From contig NZ_PEFL01000001.1 of assembly GCF_002754475.1 (NCBI RefSeq), forward strand, positions 1,054,001 to 1,118,000: 64,000 nt of DNA, written 5' to 3'. The notes beneath the pieces are model-generated. The model searched no databases and had not been told where the DNA came from. It worked only from the letters and a program-made list of their open reading frames with translations. Below are positions 53,930-63,467 of this stretch, one piece after another (the first letter of the stretch is position 1; every line of letters begins with the position of its first letter). This DNA is from Comamonas sp. 26. GTDB taxonomy: Bacteria; Pseudomonadota; Gammaproteobacteria; Burkholderiales; Burkholderiaceae_C. A program made the translations under genes and the position numbers.

Positions 53930-56515
53930 ATGTTGAAAGCCTACCGTGACCATGTGGCAGAACGCGCCGCACTGGGCATCCCCCCGTTGCCTCTGGATGC
54001 CAAGCAGGTTGCTGACCTGATCGAGCTGATCAAGAACCCACCCGCTGGCGAAGAAGCATTCCTGATGGATTTGCTGACTCATCGCGTGCCGCCTGGTGTG
54101 GACGATGCAGCCAAGGTCAAGGCTTCCTTCCTGGCTGCCGTGGCTCACGGCGATATCAAGGTGGGTCTCATCTCCAAGGCCAAGGCCACCGAGCTGCTGG
54201 GCACCATGGTGGGCGGCTACAACGTTCACCCCCTGATCGAGCTGCTGGACGACGCGGAAGTCGCCGGTGTGGCTGCTGACGCTCTGAAGAAGACATTGCT
54301 GATGTTTGACTTCTTCAACGACGTCGCCACCAAAGCTAAGGCAGGTAACGCCAAGGCCCAGGAAGTGATGCAAAGCTGGGCGGATGCCGAATGGTTTACA
54401 TCGCGCCCCAAGGTTGAAGAAAAAATTACCGTTACCGTCTTCAAGGTGCCCGGTGAGACCAATACCGACGATCTGTCGCCCGCTCCTGACGCATGGAGCC
54501 GTCCTGACATTCCTCTGCACTACCTGGCCATGCTCAAGAACACGCGTCCCGACGCGGCGTTCAAGCCCGAAGAAGACGGCAAGCGCGGCCCCATGCAGTT
54601 CATTGAAGACCTGAAGAAGAAGGGTAACCTCGTCTCCTACGTGGGTGACGTGGTCGGTACCGGTTCTTCGCGCAAGTCGGCCACCAACTCCATCATCTGG
54701 GGTACGGGCGTTGACATTCCTTTTGTGCCCAACAAGCGCTTCGGTGGCGTGACACTGGGTGGCAAGATCGCTCCCATTTTCTTCAACACACAAGAAGACT
54801 CCGGCGCTCTGCCTATCGAAGTGGACGTTTCCAAGCTGGAAATGGGTGACGTGATCGACGTGCTGCCCTACGCCGGAAAGATCGTCAAGAACGGTGAAAC
54901 CGTTGCCGAATTTCAGCTCAAGAGCGATGTGCTGCTGGACGAAGTGCAAGCCGGTGGCCGTATCAACCTGATCATCGGCCGTTCGCTGACCGCCAAGGCG
55001 CGCGAAACTCTGGGTCTGCCCGCATCCACCGTGTTCCGCTTGCCTACAGCGCCTGCTGAAACCAAGGCTGGCTTCACACTGGCCCAGAAGATGGTCGGCC
55101 GCGCTTGTGGTCTGCCTGAAGGTCAAGGCGTGCGCCCCGGTACTTACTGCGAACCCCGCATGACCACCGTTGGCTCGCAAGATACCACCGGCCCTATGAC
55201 CCGTGACGAGCTGAAGGACCTGGCTTGCCTGGGCTTCTCCGCCGACATGGTGATGCAATCCTTCTGCCACACAGCCGCTTACCCCAAGCCTGTGGACGTG
55301 AAGACGCACCGCGAACTGCCTTCGTTCATCTCCAACCGCGGCGGCGTGGCCCTGCGTCCTGGTGACGGCGTGATTCACAGCTGGCTCAACCGCCTGCTGC
55401 TGCCTGATACCGTTGGTACCGGCGGTGACTCGCACACCCGTTTCCCTATCGGTATCTCCTTCCCCGCAGGCTCCGGTCTGGTGGCCTTCGGTGCCGCTAC
55501 CGGCGTGATGCCGCTGGACATGCCCGAATCGATTTTGGTTCGCTTCAAGGGCGAAATGCAGCCCGGCGTGACCCTGCGCGATCTGGTGCACGCGATTCCT
55601 CTGTATGGCATCAAGCAAGGTCTGCTGACCGTTGCCAAGGCTGGCAAGATCAACGAATTCTCGGGCCGTATCCTGGAAATCGAAGGCCTGCCTAACCTGA
55701 AGGTCGAGCAAGCGTTTGAGCTGTCCGATGCGTCTGCCGAGCGTTCTGCCGCTGGTTGCACGATCAAGCTGAACCCTGAGCCAATCAAGGAATACCTGAC
55801 TTCGAACATTGTTCTGATGAAGAACATGATCGCCGACGGTTACTCTGACGCCAAGACGCTGCAGCGCCGCATCGAAAAGGTCGAAGCCTGGCTGGCCAAC
55901 CCTGATCTGCTGTCTGCCGACAAGGATGCTGAGTACGCTCACGTCATTGAAATCGACATGGGCGACATCAAGGAACCTATCGTTTGCTGCCCTAACGATC
56001 CTGATGATGCCAAGACCCTGTCCGACGTGTCCGGTGTCAAGATCGACGAAGCCTTCATCGGTTCTTGCATGACCAACATCGGTCACTTCCGCGCCGCAGC
56101 CAAGCTGCTGGGCGGCCAGCGCGACATCCCTGTCAAGCTGTGGGTGGCTCCTCCCACCAAGATGGACCAGACCGAGCTGATCAAGGAAGGCCATTACGCC
56201 GCCTTCGGTACCGCCGGTGCGCGTACCGAAATGCCCGGCTGCTCGCTGTGCATGGGCAACCAGGCCCAAGTGCGCGAAGGTGCGACTGTCATCTCGACTT
56301 CGACTCGTAACTTCCCCAACCGTCTGGGCAAGAACACCAACGTGTACCTGGGATCGGCCGAGTTGGCCGCCATCGCGTCGCGTCTGGGCTACCTGCCTTC
56401 CAAGGAAGAGTACCTGAAGGAAATGGGCGTGATCGATGCCGACAAGGCATCTGTCTACCGCTACATGAACTTCAACGAAATCGCTGAGTACGCTGAAGTG
56501 GCTGCCAAGATCTAA
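53930..56515 (+). CDS. acnB: Aconitate hydratase B (bifunctional aconitase/2-methylisocitrate dehydratase)
   Basis: 861 residues. It interconverts citrate and isocitrate with a [4Fe-4S] cluster. N-terminal HEAT-like domain, then the swivel and aconitase domains. The cluster Cys residues are in [17 protein letters not shown] and in [27 protein letters not shown] precedes the ATG. It follows the small exported protein by 97 nt. The sequence also has [19 protein letters not shown] of the substrate site. It ends with a terminator. Codon use shows high expression bias. Confidence 0.96.
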   Translation: MLKAYRDHVAERAALGIPPLPLDAKQVADLIELIKNPPAGEEAFLMDLLTHRVPPGVDDAAKVKASFLAAVAHGDIKVGLISKAKATELLGTMVGGYNVHPLIELLDDAEVAGVAADALKKTLLMFDFFNDVATKAKAGNAKAQEVMQSWADAEWFTSRPKVEEKITVTVFKVPGETNTDDLSPAPDAWSRPDIPLHYLAMLKNTRPDAAFKPEEDGKRGPMQFIEDLKKKGNLVSYVGDVVGTGSSRKSATNSIIWGTGVDIPFVPNKRFGGVTLGGKIAPIFFNTQEDSGALPIEVDVSKLEMGDVIDVLPYAGKIVKNGETVAEFQLKSDVLLDEVQAGGRINLIIGRSLTAKARETLGLPASTVFRLPTAPAETKAGFTLAQKMVGRACGLPEGQGVRPGTYCEPRMTTVGSQDTTGPMTRDELKDLACLGFSADMVMQSFCHTAAYPKPVDVKTHRELPSFISNRGGVALRPGDGVIHSWLNRLLLPDTVGTGGDSHTRFPIGISFPAGSGLVAFGAATGVMPLDMPESILVRFKGEMQPGVTLRDLVHAIPLYGIKQGLLTVAKAGKINEFSGRILEIEGLPNLKVEQAFELSDASAERSAAGCTIKLNPEPIKEYLTSNIVLMKNMIADGYSDAKTLQRRIEKVEAWLANPDLLSADKDAEYAHVIEIDMGDIKEPIVCCPNDPDDAKTLSDVSGVKIDEAFIGSCMTNIGHFRAAAKLLGGQRDIPVKLWVAPPTKMDQTELIKEGHYAAFGTAGARTEMPGCSLCMGNQAQVREGATVISTSTRNFPNRLGKNTNVYLGSAELAAIASRLGYLPSKEEYLKEMGVIDADKASVYRYMNFNEIAEYAEVAAKI

Positions 56516-56551
56516 GCCTCAGAAGCCAAGGCTTTCAAAGGCCTTGCTCCC

Positions 56552-56584
56552 AAAGCCCGCAGGATGAAAGTTCTGCGGGCTTTT
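56552..56584 (+). terminator. Terminator after acnB
   Basis: AAAGCCCGCAG / CTGCGGGCTTT stem with a 10-nt loop, followed by TTGCTTTTTT. Confidence 0.8.
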
Positions 56585-56876
56585 GCTTTTTTACTCCGGC
56601 TGCGATGGCTGCTGCAAACCCGTCTGCGTTTCGGCATTGGCGATCCACGGCCAGAGTCGTAGTCTGACTCAGTCAAAAAAGTGAGCTGCAAGCGCCCGCC
56701 ATTCAATAGGAGTAGGAGTGGTTTCATATCGAAATCCAGATTTGATAGGCGCTGCGAGCTATGTTTTTCGTTATACCAACCATGTCCTTCGGCGGATAAC
56801 TTTGTCTGGGGCAACAGAGATAATTTCGAAGCTTTAAAATCCACGGCTGCGCCGCGCTGGCGCACTCTTCGCAACC
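56585..56876. other. Gap before yhhQ leader
   Basis: No gene seen over 292 bp. It should contain the promoter of yhhQ; its 3' end runs into the predicted riboswitch. Confidence 0.5.
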
Positions 56877-56910
56877 ATGGGTTCCCTCGCCCCCATAGAC
56901 CAAAAAGGAC
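56877..56910 (+). promoter_or_regulatory. Predicted preQ1-I type riboswitch in the yhhQ leader
   Basis: ATGGG (56877-56881) pairs with CCCAT (56892-56896) to form stem P1 around a 10-nt loop, TTCCCTCGCC. The A-rich tail ends AAAAAGGAC (56902-56910), where GGA can pair with TCC of the loop (56883-56885) to close an H-type pseudoknot. The C just before the second P1 arm is where preQ1-I switches recognise ligand. The same GGA is the Shine-Dalgarno site of yhhQ (ATG at 56915). This fits the compact preQ1-I class and the gene it usually controls. Confidence 0.65.
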
Positions 56911-56914
56911 TGTC

Positions 56915-57595
56915 ATGACATCCGCTCATGCCGTGCAGACGCCATCGTCGCGCCTGCCGCTATACCTCTCGCTTCTGGTGGTGTTCCACATCGCCATCGT
57001 CATCGCCAGCAACTATCTGGTGCAACTGCCGATCACGCTGCTGGGCTTTCACAGCACCTGGGGTGCCTTCAGCTTTCCGTTCATCTTCCTGGCCACCGAC
57101 CTGACCGTGCGTCTGATCGGTAAGGTGGAAGCACGGCGCGTCATCACACGGGCCATGTTGCCTGCGCTGCTGGTGTCCTATGTAGTGGGCGTGCTGTTCC
57201 ATGACGGCCGCTTCAATGGCTGGGACACGCTGGAGTCCTTCAACAGCTTTGTGTTTCGCATCGCTCTGGCCAGCTTTGCTGCCTATGTGTTGGGCCAGTT
57301 GCTGGACATTCAGGTGTTCGACCGCATTCGTCAGAAAAGCCATGCCTGGTGGTTGGCGCCTGCCGCTGCCTCGGTGTTCGGTCAGCTGCTGGATACGGCA
57401 GCTTTCTTCTCGATTGCTTTCTGGAACAGCACCGATGCTTTCATGGCCGCCAACTGGATGGAAATCGCCATGGTCGATTACGTCATCAAGCTGGCTGTGA
57501 GTCTGCTGCTATTCGTTCCTGCCTATGGCGTGGTGCTGGCCACGATTGTGCGCAGCATGCGCATGCCGGCAGCGCCAGCGGCTGTTGCGCCCTGA
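56915..57595 (+). CDS. yhhQ: YhhQ, queuosine precursor transporter
   Basis: 226 residues from ATG 56915. COG1738/DUF165 family with six to seven membrane segments; LLVVFHIAIVIASNYLVQLP at the start, FIFLATDLTVRLIGKVEARRVI and the later DTAAFFSIAFW are typical. YhhQ imports preQ0/preQ1, precursors of the tRNA base queuosine. The frame is open to 56681, but that part is not protein-like. A preQ1-like riboswitch overlaps its ribosome-binding site. A terminator follows. Confidence 0.9.
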   Translation: MTSAHAVQTPSSRLPLYLSLLVVFHIAIVIASNYLVQLPITLLGFHSTWGAFSFPFIFLATDLTVRLIGKVEARRVITRAMLPALLVSYVVGVLFHDGRFNGWDTLESFNSFVFRIALASFAAYVLGQLLDIQVFDRIRQKSHAWWLAPAAASVFGQLLDTAAFFSIAFWNSTDAFMAANWMEIAMVDYVIKLAVSLLLFVPAYGVVLATIVRSMRMPAAPAAVAP

Positions 57596-57624
57596 GCAGG
57601 CGGCTTCACGCCGCGGCAATCCAA

Positions 57625-57649
57625 GCCCCTTCTCGAAGGGGCTTTTTTT
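57625..57649 (+). terminator. Terminator after yhhQ
   Basis: GCCCCTT / AAGGGGC stem with loop CTCG and seven T. Confidence 0.85.
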
Positions 57650-57724
57650 CGCCTTGATGCGGTTGGCAATGAAAAAGGCCGCCTGATGACGGCAGCCTTT
57701 GAATCTTTAGTTGCGTTTTTGGCT

Positions 57725-58189
57725 TCAGGTCTGGCTTTGCAGATAGTTCTGCAGCCCAACCATATTGATCAGGCTTAGTTGCTTCTCCAGCCAGTAGGCA
57801 TGGTCTTCCTCTGTATCGCGCAACTGGGTCAGCAGCATGTCGCGGCTCACATAGTCGCGGTGCTGTTCGCATAGCGCTATGCCTTGCTGCAGACCGGCGC
57901 GCACCTCGTACTCGGTAGCCAGGTCTTTGCTCAGCATCTCGGGAACGGTCTCGCCGGGCGTGAATTCCTTGGGGCGCATGTCGGGGTGGCCGCCCAGCAT
58001 CAGGATGCGGCGCAGCAGTGCGTCGGCATGCTGGGTCTCTTCCTGCATCTCGTGATCCAGGCGCGTGAAGAGCTTGGTGAAGCCTTGGTCTTCATAGATG
58101 CGCGAGTGCGCGAAGTACTGGTCGCGCGCTGCGAGCTCGCCGCGCAGCAGGTCCTTCAGATAGTCGACGACAGCGGGGTGGCCTTGCAT
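57725..58189 (-). CDS. bfr: Bacterioferritin, haem-free type subunit
   Basis: 154 residues, ferritin-like four-helix bundle. Ferroxidase ligands are in place: Glu18 ([15 protein letters not shown]), Glu51 and His54 ([10 protein letters not shown]), and the later Glu and His of [16 protein letters not shown]. At position 52, the haem-ligand Met of E. coli Bfr is Thr, so a haem cannot be bound in the usual way. Subunits of this type pair with a Met52 partner in some bacteria. It stores iron as mineral and limits Fenton chemistry. No partner gene is in this window. The ribosome-binding site is weak. Confidence 0.9.
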   Translation of the reverse strand: MQGHPAVVDYLKDLLRGELAARDQYFAHSRIYEDQGFTKLFTRLDHEMQEETQHADALLRRILMLGGHPDMRPKEFTPGETVPEMLSKDLATEYEVRAGLQQGIALCEQHRDYVSRDMLLTQLRDTEEDHAYWLEKQLSLINMVGLQNYLQSQT

Positions 58190-58340
58190 ATTTGTTGTTC
58201 TCGTTGAGTTTGCGAAGCCTGAAGTATCTCGCGGCTGGCTTCAGCAAACCAGGATGGCTATCAATTCCCGAGCGCCAGCGCTCTGGATGCGGGCTGTAAG
58301 CAGGTGTATTCGCATTGACGAGCCAGGACGCCGGCTCTTT

Positions 58341-59228
58341 TCAGAGCCTTGCCACGGCCTGCTTCAGGCAGGTCAGCAGCGTCTGCACCAGCGGATTGGC
58401 GGGATCGCGGCGCCACATGGCCAGCATCTCGGACGAGGGGTGCGCTCCCTGCAGTGGGCGGAACACCAGGCGCGGCATACCCACGCGCTCCAGCGCAGCG
58501 GGCACCAGCGCCAGGCCCTGGCCCAGCGAAACCAGCGAAATCACCGACAGCCAGTGCCGCACCTCGTGGCGCACCTCGGGCGCAAAGCCGTGGGCCAGGC
58601 ACATCTCGTAGATACGCTGGTGGTAGGCCGGCGAAACCATGGGGGAAAACAGGATCAGCCGGTCGTTCTTCAGTTCGGCCAGGTCAACGGCTTCGCAGGC
58701 CTGCAGAGCATGGTGCTCGGGCATGCAGACCACGAAAGCCTCTTCCATGATGAGCTGGCTGGCAATGCCTTCGGGCGGCTGTATGGAATGGACCAGGGCC
58801 ATGTCCAGCCGCATCTGCTGCAGGTCGAGGATTTGTTCGGCGCTGTTGGCTTCCAGCATGTCCACACGTACTTGGGGATGCAGGAGCTGGAATTGCTCCA
58901 ATGCCTGGGGCAGGCCGCGGTACAGGCTGGAGCCGACAAAGCCCAGGCGCAGATGGCCGCGCGTGCCCTGTGCCACGTCACGTGTTTCCTGCGCGGCCTG
59001 CTGGCTCAGGGCCAGCAGCTGGCGAGCCTTGCCCAGCAGATGTTCGCCTGCTGCCGTGAGCCGCACGCCCTTGCTGCTGCGTTCGAACAACTGGGCCTGC
59101 AGCTCTTGCTCGAGCTGCTTGATGGCCACGGACAGCGGGGGCTGAGAGATCGACAACCGCTGGGCCGCGCGGCTGAAGTGAAGCTCTTCGGCCAAGGTGA
59201 CGAAGTAGTGCAGCAGCCGCAGTTCCAT
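58341..59228 (-). CDS. LysR-family regulator (benzoate/catechol-type)
   Basis: 295 residues. Winged-helix MELRLLHYFVTLAEELHFSRAAQRLSISQPPLSVAIKQLE is the form of CatR/BenM-like LysR proteins. It is divergent from the acyl-CoA dehydrogenase gene with a 106-bp gap containing two copies of an AT-rich 12-mer. It probably activates that gene and represses itself; the inducer is unknown. Confidence 0.9.
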   Translation of the reverse strand: MELRLLHYFVTLAEELHFSRAAQRLSISQPPLSVAIKQLEQELQAQLFERSSKGVRLTAAGEHLLGKARQLLALSQQAAQETRDVAQGTRGHLRLGFVGSSLYRGLPQALEQFQLLHPQVRVDMLEANSAEQILDLQQMRLDMALVHSIQPPEGIASQLIMEEAFVVCMPEHHALQACEAVDLAELKNDRLILFSPMVSPAYHQRIYEMCLAHGFAPEVRHEVRHWLSVISLVSLGQGLALVPAALERVGMPRLVFRPLQGAHPSSEMLAMWRRDPANPLVQTLLTCLKQAVARL

Positions 59229-59232
59229 GGTG

Positions 59233-59276
59233 TTAATAATATTTAAAAAGTATTGATAAAGATTTTAATAATATTT
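59233..59276. promoter_or_regulatory. Two direct copies of TTAATAATATTT between LysR gene and dehydrogenase gene
   Basis: TTAATAATATTT occurs at 59233-59244 and 59265-59276, 32 bp apart (about three helix turns), starting 5 bp before the LysR ATG. Each contains the small palindrome AATATT. They are candidate regulator sites in otherwise GC-rich DNA. Confidence 0.5.
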
Positions 59277-59334
59277 GACGCGAATACACCAGGGTGCTGA
59301 AATTTACCGTAATTGATTCCAGCAGGAGACCTTC

Positions 59335-61041
59335 ATGTCCGCCAATGACCAGCCTCAGATGCATGCCGTGACCCAGGCCGTCAACGCCCAGGCTCACCCG
59401 GTGCCCGACCGCCACGGTGCCAATTTCTATGCCACCGACGCCGAGCTGCAATCGCTGCTCAAGCTCTATCTGCCAGCCGATCTGCTGGCCCATCTGCAGC
59501 CGTACTTCCAGCGCATGGGCGAGCTGGCCGGTGGCCGCATCGACGAGCTGGCCGGCATTGCCGACAAGAACCCGCCCGAGCTGGAATACCGCACGCGCTC
59601 GGGCCAGGACCGCCAGCGCATCATCAAGCATCCGGCCTATGAAGAGCTGGAGCGAATTGCCTATGGAGAGTTCGGCCTGCAGGCCATGTCGCACCGCGAC
59701 GACATGCTGGGCTGGCAGGGCAAGATGCCGCCGATCGTCAAATACGCACTGACCTATCTGTTCGTGCAGTCCGAGTTCGGTTTGTGCTGCCCGCTGTCCA
59801 TGACCGATTCGCTGACCCGCACCTTGAAGAAGTTCGGCAGCAGTGAGCTGGTGGACAAATACCTGCCACAACTGCTGTCGCTGGACTGGGATGAACAGGC
59901 GCAAGGAGCCATGTTCATGACCGAGCAGGCGGCCGGCTCGGACATCTCCAACACCCAGACCATAGCCTATGCCCAGGCCGATGGCAGCTGGAGCCTGACG
60001 GGCGACAAATGGTTTTGCTCCAACCCCGATGCGGAATTTGCCATGGTGCTGGCGCGCGTGGATGGCGGGCCGCCCGGCATGAAGGGCATTTCGCTGTTTC
60101 TGCTGCCGCGGAGCCTGGACGACGGCAGCGACAACCATTACCGCATCGTTCGCTTGAAGGACAAGATGGGCACGCGCTCCATGGCCAGCGGCGAAATCCG
60201 CATGGACGATGCCCGTGCCTATCTGGTGGGCGAGCAGGGCCGGGGCTTTGTGCAGATGGCCGATATGGTCAACAACTCACGTCTGTCGAACGGCGTGCGT
60301 TCGGCCGGCATGATGCGCCGCGCCGTGGCCGAGGCCGAGTTCATCGCCCATGAGCGCATCGCCTTCGGCAAGCGCATTGAGGACATGCCACTGATGCAGC
60401 GCCAGCTCGACAAGCTACGCCTGCCGGCCGAACAGGCGCGCAGCATGGTGTTCCAGACAGCGCAGACGTTGATGCGCTCCGATGCCGGCGAGCCCGATGC
60501 CTATGCGCTGCTGCGCATTCTGACGCCCATGCTCAAATTCCGCGCCTGCCGCGATGCGCGCAAGGTCACGGGCGATGCCATGGAAGTGCGTGGCGGCTGC
60601 GGCTATATCGAGGAGTGGAGCGACCCGCGTCTGGTGCGCGATGCCCACCTGGGCTCCATCTGGGAAGGCACGAGCAATATCGTGGCCCTTGATGTGATTC
60701 GGGCCATCAAGCGCGAAGGTTCGCTGCCGGTGCTGCAAGCCTATTTGACGAAGCTGCTGGATGAGGCGCAGCTCAGCGCCGCTTACCGCCAGGCGCTGGA
60801 AGCAGCGCTGGCGCGGGCCGGCGCACTGGCAGAGAAAGCGGCAGAAGAGGGTGGCGATGTGCTGGCCCGCCAGGCGGCTACCGGCCTCTACAACTGCACC
60901 ACGGCCATTGCCATGGCCTGGGAGGCGGGCCAGACCGGCTCGGCCGAGCGCCTGCGCCTGTCGCAGCTGGTGCTGCTGCACCGCGTGCTGTCGCGCGATC
61001 CGCTGGAGTCGGCCCAGCTGCCGGCGCAGTGGAATACATGA
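59335..61041 (+). CDS. AidB-like acyl-CoA dehydrogenase
   Basis: 568 residues, longer than ordinary acyl-CoA dehydrogenases and close to the AidB type. FAD-binding and catalytic blocks are visible: FMTEQAAGSDISNTQT, KMGTRSMASGEI, and WEGTSNIVALDVIRAIK with the catalytic Glu. AGGAG is 6 nt upstream of the ATG. It likely oxidises a short branched or aromatic acyl-CoA; AidB itself has a DNA-protection role instead, so function cannot be fixed. It begins the group with the Bug receptors and M20 gene, and a LysR gene is divergent from it. Confidence 0.85.
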   Translation: MSANDQPQMHAVTQAVNAQAHPVPDRHGANFYATDAELQSLLKLYLPADLLAHLQPYFQRMGELAGGRIDELAGIADKNPPELEYRTRSGQDRQRIIKHPAYEELERIAYGEFGLQAMSHRDDMLGWQGKMPPIVKYALTYLFVQSEFGLCCPLSMTDSLTRTLKKFGSSELVDKYLPQLLSLDWDEQAQGAMFMTEQAAGSDISNTQTIAYAQADGSWSLTGDKWFCSNPDAEFAMVLARVDGGPPGMKGISLFLLPRSLDDGSDNHYRIVRLKDKMGTRSMASGEIRMDDARAYLVGEQGRGFVQMADMVNNSRLSNGVRSAGMMRRAVAEAEFIAHERIAFGKRIEDMPLMQRQLDKLRLPAEQARSMVFQTAQTLMRSDAGEPDAYALLRILTPMLKFRACRDARKVTGDAMEVRGGCGYIEEWSDPRLVRDAHLGSIWEGTSNIVALDVIRAIKREGSLPVLQAYLTKLLDEAQLSAAYRQALEAALARAGALAEKAAEEGGDVLARQAATGLYNCTTAIAMAWEAGQTGSAERLRLSQLVLLHRVLSRDPLESAQLPAQWNT

Positions 61042-61075
61042 TTTGAATGAAATACGGCTGCAGCGCAATATAGAC

Positions 61076-61104
61076 AAGCGCTAGCAGCTATCAATTTTAT
61101 AAGC
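61076..61104. repeat. Dispersed short repeat, full copy
   Basis: A 29-nt unit with AAGCGCTAGCAGCTAT then an A/T-rich tail (CAATTTTATAA). The 12-mer GCTAGCAGCTAT is at 61080-61091. Same element as at 29539 and 34924. Confidence 0.6.
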
Positions 61105-61141
61105 CAACGTTTGATTGGCAGATTTACCAAGGAGACAAGCC

Positions 61142-62137
61142 ATGAGTGTGAATCGTCGTCTGTTCGTGGGCGCTGGCGTGATGGCCGGTGCCGCCCTGAG
61201 TCTGGGAACTTCGCTGGGCGCCGTGGCGGCCGAGAAATTTCCCGAGCGCCCCATCATGTTTGTCGTGCCCTTTCCTCCGGGCGGGCCCACAGACGCCATG
61301 GCCCGCATTCTGGCCACCGAGCTGACCAAGGAACTGGGCCAGAGCGTGATCGTGGAAAACAAGGCCGGTGCCGGCGGCAATATCGGTGCCGATGCCGTGG
61401 CCCGCGCCAAGCCCGATGGCTACACACTGATGTTCGGCACCTCGGGCCCGCTGGCCATCAACAAGCCGCTGTACAAGTCCATCAATTACGACCCGCGCAC
61501 CAGCTTCACGCCCATTATTTATGTGGGCTATCTGCCCAATGTGCTGGTGGTGCGCCCGGATCTGGGCGTGAGCAATGTCAAGGAGCTGATTGCGCTGGAC
61601 AAGGCCAAGCCCGGCAAGCTCAACTTTGCTTCGTCCGGCAATGGGGCTTCCTCTCATCTGGCGGGGGTGCTGTTCAACGGCATGGCCGGTACCCAGTTGC
61701 AGCATGTGCCCTACAAGGGCACGGGCCCGGCGCTCAATGATTTGCTGGCAGGGCAGGTGGACATGGCCTTTACCGACATCCTCACGGCCATGCCTTATAT
61801 CAAGGCAGGCAAGTTCAAGGCCCTGGGCATTGCCACGGCCAAGCATTCCAGCGCCATGCCGCAAATCCCCACCATCGCCGAGCAAGGCCTGCCGGCTTAT
61901 GACGTGAGCGTGTTCTTTGGCGTGGTCGGCCCCAAGGGCATGGCTGCAGATCGGGTGGAGCTGCTGAACCGCGCCTATACCAAGGCCCTGGACTCCGAGA
62001 ATGTCAAAAAAGCGTTTGCCGCCCAGGGGCTGGAGCGCGGTGCCGACACCAAGCCAGCCTATCTGGCAAGCCTGGTGAAAACCGAGGTCGACAAATGGAC
62101 TGAGGTGGTGCAAAAGGCGGGCGTCAAGCTCGATTGA
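61142..62137 (+). CDS. Bug-family (TctC) receptor with twin-arginine-like signal
   Basis: 331 residues from ATG 61142 with AAGGAG upstream. N-terminal NRRLFVGAGVMAGAALSLG carries a twin Arg before a hydrophobic stretch, so Tat export is possible. Typical Bug stretches follow: RPIMFVVPFPPGGPTDAMAR, AGAGGNIGADAVARAKPDGYT and LLAGQVDMAFTDILTAMP. It lies between the acyl-CoA dehydrogenase and M20 genes on the same strand. No tctA/tctB permease is near. Ligand unknown; N-acyl amino acid or carboxylate is plausible from context. Confidence 0.9.
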   Translation: MSVNRRLFVGAGVMAGAALSLGTSLGAVAAEKFPERPIMFVVPFPPGGPTDAMARILATELTKELGQSVIVENKAGAGGNIGADAVARAKPDGYTLMFGTSGPLAINKPLYKSINYDPRTSFTPIIYVGYLPNVLVVRPDLGVSNVKELIALDKAKPGKLNFASSGNGASSHLAGVLFNGMAGTQLQHVPYKGTGPALNDLLAGQVDMAFTDILTAMPYIKAGKFKALGIATAKHSSAMPQIPTIAEQGLPAYDVSVFFGVVGPKGMAADRVELLNRAYTKALDSENVKKAFAAQGLERGADTKPAYLASLVKTEVDKWTEVVQKAGVKLD

Positions 62138-62247
62138 TGAGCACATCGCGCCTTCGTCGGTTGACAGCGCTGGAGGCGGTCCCTCTGCCCGTCACTGCCC
62201 ATGAGAGAGATCGCTGTGATCCATGGGCTTCACATCATGGATTGGAT

Positions 62248-63429
62248 ATGACAATTTCAAGCCCTCCCCATTTGCTGGCGCAGCTGCAGGCCACGGCAGC
62301 CGAGTTTGTGGATATTCGCCGCAGCATCCATGCCCATCCCGAGCTGGCCTTTGAGGAAAACCGTACCAGCAGTATCGTGGCCGAATGCCTGGAGCGCTGG
62401 GGCTATGCGGTGCATCGAGGCCTTGGCACGACCGGCGTGGTCGGCGTTCTGAAAAAAGGCCTGGGTGGAAAATCCTTGGGCATCCGGGCCGACATGGATG
62501 CTCTGCCCATTCATGAACGCACAGGGCTGGATTACGCCAGCCGCCTGCCGGGCAAGATGCATGCTTGCGGACATGACGGACATACCGCCATCTTGCTATG
62601 TGCGGCCCAATACCTTGCCGAACAGGCGGAGTTCAACGGAACGTTGAATCTGATCTTTCAGCCCGCCGAGGAAAACGAGGGCGGCGCCTTGCGCATGGTG
62701 GATGAGGGCCTGTTCGAGCAGTTTCCCTGCGATGAAATCTATGCGCTTCACAACGCGCCGGGTCTGCCGGTGGGCAAGATGGCCATCAGTCAGGGGCCGG
62801 CCATGGCCTCGTTTGATCGGGTCACCGTGACGCTGCGCGGGCGCAGCGCCCATGGAGCCATGCCGCACCACGGCATCGATAGCATGCAATGCGCGGCAAG
62901 CATTGTGCTCGGCTTGCAATCCATCATCACGCGGGAGATAGATGCCCAGCATGCGGCCGTCATCACGGTGGGGTCCATCCAGGCGGGCGAGGTCTTCAAT
63001 ATCGTGCCTGAAACTGCGGTACTCAAGATCGGGGTGCGGGCGCTGGACCCCGATGTGCGCAGCTGGGTGGAAAGGCGCATCAAGGCCTTTATCCAGGCCC
63101 AGGCAGAGAGCTATCAACTCGGTTGCGAGATCGCCTATGTGCACAAGTACCCGGTGCTCGTGAACTGCAGGGAGCAGACCGAGTATGCGCGCCAGGCGGC
63201 CATTCGCTTGCTGGGTACGGACAACGTGGGAGAGCGTACGCCCACGATGGGCAGTGAAGATTTTGCCTACATGCTGCAAAAGCGCCCGGGGGCTTACATC
63301 CGTCTCGGCAACGGAGTGGGCGAAGACGGCGGTTGCATGGTGCACAACCCGCTGTATGACTTCAACGACAAGGCCTTGCCTGTAGGCGCGGCCTTCTGGG
63401 TGCATCTGGCGCAAAGCTATCTGGCTTGA
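62248..63429 (+). CDS. M20-family amidohydrolase (N-acyl amino acid hydrolase)
   Basis: 393 residues from ATG 62248, the usual length. M20D motifs: HAHPELAFEENRTSSIV, LGIRADMDALPI, MHACGHDGHTAILL with the metal-binding His and Asp, and LIFQPAEENEGGA. It hydrolyses amide bonds of the IAA-amino acid or hippurate type. An earlier start at 62137 (ATG overlapping the Bug stop) adds 37 residues that are not conserved-looking, so the shorter form is preferred; the ribosome-binding site of the shorter form is weak. It sits between two Bug receptors and may act on their ligand. Confidence 0.88.
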   Translation: MTISSPPHLLAQLQATAAEFVDIRRSIHAHPELAFEENRTSSIVAECLERWGYAVHRGLGTTGVVGVLKKGLGGKSLGIRADMDALPIHERTGLDYASRLPGKMHACGHDGHTAILLCAAQYLAEQAEFNGTLNLIFQPAEENEGGALRMVDEGLFEQFPCDEIYALHNAPGLPVGKMAISQGPAMASFDRVTVTLRGRSAHGAMPHHGIDSMQCAASIVLGLQSIITREIDAQHAAVITVGSIQAGEVFNIVPETAVLKIGVRALDPDVRSWVERRIKAFIQAQAESYQLGCEIAYVHKYPVLVNCREQTEYARQAAIRLLGTDNVGERTPTMGSEDFAYMLQKRPGAYIRLGNGVGEDGGCMVHNPLYDFNDKALPVGAAFWVHLAQSYLA

Positions 63430-63467
63430 AGCGACACATCTGATACCTATAAAAGGAGACAACAGAA

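Noticed and set aside
53906..56269. A 787-codon open frame on the minus strand opposite acnB
   Set aside because: It is a shadow of the highly biased acnB codons; the translation lacks any domain and acnB is complete on the plus strand.
57867..57880. TAGCGCTA core inside bfr, like the gluconate operators
   Set aside because: It lies in coding sequence with different flanks and far from any sugar-acid gene; probably chance.
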